Assembly (NCBI GenBank): GCA_903847405.1 | Contig: CAINDP010000034.1 | Span: forward strand, 1 to 64,000 | Reading direction: 5' to 3' | Source: an uncultured Myxococcales bacterium | Lineage (GTDB): Bacteria; Myxococcota_A; UBA9042; DTJE01 | DNA length: 64,000 bases | Shown: piece by piece, positions 61,309-64,000 of the stretch | How the letters are laid out: each line of letters begins with the position of its first letter | How positions within the stretch are numbered: the first letter of the stretch is position 1 | Notes under the pieces: generated by a model | The model's input: the letters and a program-made list of their open reading frames with translations, nothing else | Database searches by the model: none | What the model was told of the DNA's origin: nothing | Made by a program: the position numbers and the translations under genes

Positions 61309-63381
61309 CTAGAAAGGGGTGACCACGGTCGGAGGCGGCTGCTGGGGCGGCGGAGGCGGAGGCGGCGGCGGCGGCACGGGCGGCGGCGGCGGCGGCGGCG
61401 GCGCCGGGTCGAACAGGGGCATGAAGTAGACCATTTCCGACGTCACGACCGGCGGGGTCGTGACGGTGCCCGGCGGGTAGACCCAGTCCAGGAACTCCTG
61501 GTTCAACTTGCGGTACATCCAGTAGGACTCGATGCGCAGTTCGGTCACGCCCGGAGGCAGCACGAACGCGTAGTCGTCCTCGGTCACGCGGTGGAACTCG
61601 ATCGCCCGGGTGACGATCTTTTCCTTGATCTGCCAGACGCGGTCGCGGTCGACCGGCTTGCCGTCCTCGCCCATCATGTACCCGCCCATCCGGTGGGCCT
61701 CCGGGTCGATCGCGTGGCCCGCCCCGATTTCCCCGACGTTGAACAGGACGTTCCCCGCCTGATCGGTCACCTTCACCTTCTGCCAGGCCTCGATCAGGTC
61801 CAGGGGCCCGCCGGGGAACAGGTGATCGACGGTCGCGTTGATCGTCAGGATCCGGAACTTGAACTCGGCGCCGACGACCGGGTCCGACATGGGCATCGCC
61901 TTCTGGACGATCCACAGCATCCGGTTCTTGGCCAGGTCGCGGGGCTCCCAGAAACTGCCCCAGCCCTCCAGTTGCACCGGCAGCAGTCCCCGGCTGAACT
62001 TCTGGAAGATTTCAACCACGTCCGGCTGCCCCAGCACCGTCGGCATGATCGAGTTGGTTCCCGGGAAGATGTGGTTCATTTCCTTGCTGTTCAGGCCCAA
62101 CTGGTCCCGCGGCTGCATGTGGCAGTGGATGCACTTCGGCTTCACCAGCGGGGTGTCCTTGGTCGGCTTGATCTGCAGGCGATGGCAGGCCTGGCAGTAC
62201 TCGTCCTCGAAGTACAGCGGCTTGCGGAACACCCGGGCGTGGCCGAAGGGGTTCAGTTCGATCAGCCGGCGGTTCAGGGGCCCGATCGCGTCGCGCCCGC
62301 CCTCGTCGAACATCCGCAGGTGGTTCAGGTCCAGTTTGACCGTGATGTCGCTCTTGCGCGGATCCTCCCAGGGACGGACCGAGTCGATCTGGTGGCAGAA
62401 GGTGCAGGAGTAGTTGATTTCGGTGAAGGCGCCCGACAGCTTCTTGGTGCGGTCGAACATCATCCGGGGGTAGTGGCAGCCCCCGCAGGTGATCTGGTTG
62501 TGCTCGCCGATTTCCGACGCCAGCAGCGCGACGTTCTTCTGCAGGTACGTCGTGTGCATCGAGCGCCCGTGCGCCGATTTCGTCAGGTCGCTGAGGAGGT
62601 TCGGATGGCATCCGGCGCCGTCGCCGCAACTGTCGGTGCGGGTGGCCAGGTCCGGCTCGTTGAAATCCTTGGGCAGGATGTCCTGCTCATCGGGACCGCG
62701 ACGCTCGATCGCGAACGTCGACAGGTGGAAACGGTACAGCGGCGATTCGGGGCGGTTGACCAGGTCCAGGCCCAGGATCAGGACCAGAAGGACCGCGACC
62801 GAAATCCAGATCCTGCGGTTGGCGGCGAAGACCGGCGCGGGCGCGGGAACGTCCGCCCCGCCCGCCGACTTCGAGGCCCGCCAGTCCGCGAACGCCCAGG
62901 CGATCAGAACCGGCACGAACACGAATCCCGCCGCACGGTGCAGGACCAGCACGCCCTCCAGGCCGCGCCCGCCCAGCGCGATGCCGAACAGCGTTCCGGT
63001 GACCGCCATGACCGTGAAGGTGTAAAGGGTGACGAGGTCCAGGAACCGGGCCAGCGGCCTGCGGTGCCGGATCGCCAGGAACAGCGGCCACGCGCCCAGC
63101 ACCAGCATGTTCCCCATCAAGGACGGCCAGCGTGCCGACGCGCCCGTGAACACGGCGGTCGTGACGAGGGCCGGAAGGACCGCCCGCAACCCCAGGTCGC
63201 GCGTGGTTTCCGGCGTGCGCCGGACCAGCAGCCGGGCCACGAAGGGTATCGAGGCCAGGATCCCGACCAGGGGGTGGAACAGCAGGTTTGCCTTGTAGAC
63301 CAGCGTCCAGGACTCGGAAAACAGGACCCAGAAGCCCGTGACGATCGCCAGGAACATGAGCGGTCCGCTGCGCCTGGTCAT
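61309..63381 (-). CDS. Membrane-bound multihaem cytochrome c with unusual CX5CH site
   Basis: A 690-residue membrane protein. Residues 1-205 hold six or more helices, including a cytochrome b561-like stretch with His residues. The periplasmic part has four canonical haem c sites: CGGCH (299-303), CTFCH (326-330), CQACH (396-400) and CIHCH (417-421). A further Cys252-x5-Cys258-His259 stands where another haem would be expected. Residues 430-650 look like a beta-rich domain. The last 40 residues are almost only Pro. It overlaps the next gene upstream by ATGA. Role is probably electron transfer between quinol pool and periplasm; partners are not in the window. Confidence 0.72.
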   Translation of the reverse strand: MTRRSGPLMFLAIVTGFWVLFSESWTLVYKANLLFHPLVGILASIPFVARLLVRRTPETTRDLGLRAVLPALVTTAVFTGASARWPSLMGNMLVLGAWPLFLAIRHRRPLARFLDLVTLYTFTVMAVTGTLFGIALGGRGLEGVLVLHRAAGFVFVPVLIAWAFADWRASKSAGGADVPAPAPVFAANRRIWISVAVLLVLILGLDLVNRPESPLYRFHLSTFAIERRGPDEQDILPKDFNEPDLATRTDSCGDGAGCHPNLLSDLTKSAHGRSMHTTYLQKNVALLASEIGEHNQITCGGCHYPRMMFDRTKKLSGAFTEINYSCTFCHQIDSVRPWEDPRKSDITVKLDLNHLRMFDEGGRDAIGPLNRRLIELNPFGHARVFRKPLYFEDEYCQACHRLQIKPTKDTPLVKPKCIHCHMQPRDQLGLNSKEMNHIFPGTNSIMPTVLGQPDVVEIFQKFSRGLLPVQLEGWGSFWEPRDLAKNRMLWIVQKAMPMSDPVVGAEFKFRILTINATVDHLFPGGPLDLIEAWQKVKVTDQAGNVLFNVGEIGAGHAIDPEAHRMGGYMMGEDGKPVDRDRVWQIKEKIVTRAIEFHRVTEDDYAFVLPPGVTELRIESYWMYRKLNQEFLDWVYPPGTVTTPPVVTSEMVYFMPLFDPAPPPPPPPPVPPPPPPPPPPQQPPPTVVTPF

Positions 63382-63989
63382 GCGTCCTGACTCCCTGCCC
63401 GACGGAACGAGGCCGCCACGGCGATCAGCGAGATCCCGGCCGCGATCATCGCGAGCCCGGAATACCCCACCAGAAGGATCGGGGGCTTGAAGCAGAACAG
63501 CGAGAAGCCGCCACCCAGCAGCCACCAGGCCAGGGCGACGTGCTGCAGTTCCTCCTTGACCCGGGCCAGCACGGTGGAAAGGGCCATCCCCGCCCCGAGG
63601 CCCGCGGCCAGCGGAGCGACATTGACCCACTGCGAACGGTGCAGTCCGTACAGGGCGGCAAGCCCGCCCGCGAACAGCACGGCCGCCAGCGCCGCCACGA
63701 TCGGCGAGCGGGCCCAGCGTCCGACGGCCAGGAAACCGATGGCGGTGCCCGCGACGAAGACCATTTCCAGGACGTTCCACGACGGTATCCCGAAGGGCGC
63801 GAGGATCAGCGCGTTGTGGCAGGCGAAGATGGTTTCGGCAAGGCCGGCCGCCAGCCCGGCCCCTGCGGCAGCCGCGCCCCACCCCAGGCCGACGCCGTTG
63901 CGGGCCCGGGTGCGACGGACGAAGGACCGGATGACCAGCAGGAACAGGGCCGACAGCCCCAGGTGGATGAACCCGATCGTCCGCTGCAT
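63378..63989 (-). CDS. Small integral membrane protein upstream of cytochrome
   Basis: A 203-residue protein with about six hydrophobic segments and a short basic loop RSFVRRTRARNG after the first. No family was recognised with confidence. One His and one Cys fall in a helix (ETIFACHNALI, about residue 53). The gene overlaps the multihaem cytochrome gene by ATGA, so it may be a partner membrane subunit. The start is 11 bases from the window edge, so an earlier start and an upstream operon partner cannot be judged. Confidence 0.6.
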   Translation of the reverse strand: MQRTIGFIHLGLSALFLLVIRSFVRRTRARNGVGLGWGAAAAGAGLAAGLAETIFACHNALILAPFGIPSWNVLEMVFVAGTAIGFLAVGRWARSPIVAALAAVLFAGGLAALYGLHRSQWVNVAPLAAGLGAGMALSTVLARVKEELQHVALAWWLLGGGFSLFCFKPPILLVGYSGLAMIAAGISLIAVAASFRRAGSQDA

Positions 63990-64000
63990 CGAGTTCTGCA

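Overview
The window is high-GC DNA from one bacterial chromosome, densely coding in short, mostly co-directional operons. Two secreted proteins (at 13471-14505 and 33356-34387) end in a Gly-Cys motif, a hydrophobic stretch and an Arg-rich tail, as in the MYXO-CTERM sorting signal. Many lipoproteins also have Asp/Pro/Gly-rich linkers and Cys-rich domains. Together these point to a member of the Myxococcota or a close deltaproteobacterial relative. No rRNA, tRNA, CRISPR array, phage or intact insertion sequence was seen.

Layout. 0.4-10.3 kb: a POT-type transporter, DNA polymerase III delta, a methyltransferase, a MarR-controlled MacAB-like efflux operon, and a prpD-prpC pair of the methylcitrate type. 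10.5-22.8 kb: a secreted Cys-rich protein, a sugar kinase, an M23 peptidase, a 1694-residue lipoprotein built from about 57 Cys-rich repeats, and a large secreted protein with tail-fibre-like repeats. 23.0-33.1 kb: a six-gene exopolysaccharide operon in the order BcsB-like, DUF2194-like, PelD, PelE, PelF, PelG, behind a good sigma-70-type promoter. 33.4-43.9 kb: a MYXO-CTERM protein, an outer-membrane protein, HrpB helicase, an EVE protein, lipoproteins, an acetyl-CoA hydrolase/transferase and a phosphofructokinase. 44.1-54.6 kb: a TatD-like hydrolase, a DUF998-like membrane protein, a class A penicillin-binding protein, FolD, glycine cleavage genes gcvT-gcvH-gcvPA, and RibA coupled to a renalase-like oxidase. 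54.6-55.3 kb: a gene-free block of GC-rich repeats. 55.3-64 kb: a D-aminoacylase-like amidohydrolase, a repeat-bearing lipoprotein coupled to a radical SAM/SPASM enzyme, RNase PH, a Rid/chorismatase-like protein, and a membrane multihaem cytochrome.

How the genes work together. FolD and the Gcv proteins belong to one-carbon metabolism. The pel operon carries a c-di-GMP receptor (PelD), a glycosyltransferase (PelF) and an inner-membrane transporter (PelG), but lacks recognisable pelA, pelB and pelC. A BcsB-like and a DUF2194-like protein stand where periplasmic functions would be expected.

The most unusual features are the hybrid pel/BcsB/DUF2194 operon, the radical SAM enzyme coupled to a repeat-bearing lipoprotein, the giant Cys-repeat lipoprotein, and a dispersed REP-like palindrome (core GGTGTCTGTCCCC) that in three cases abuts a stop codon.
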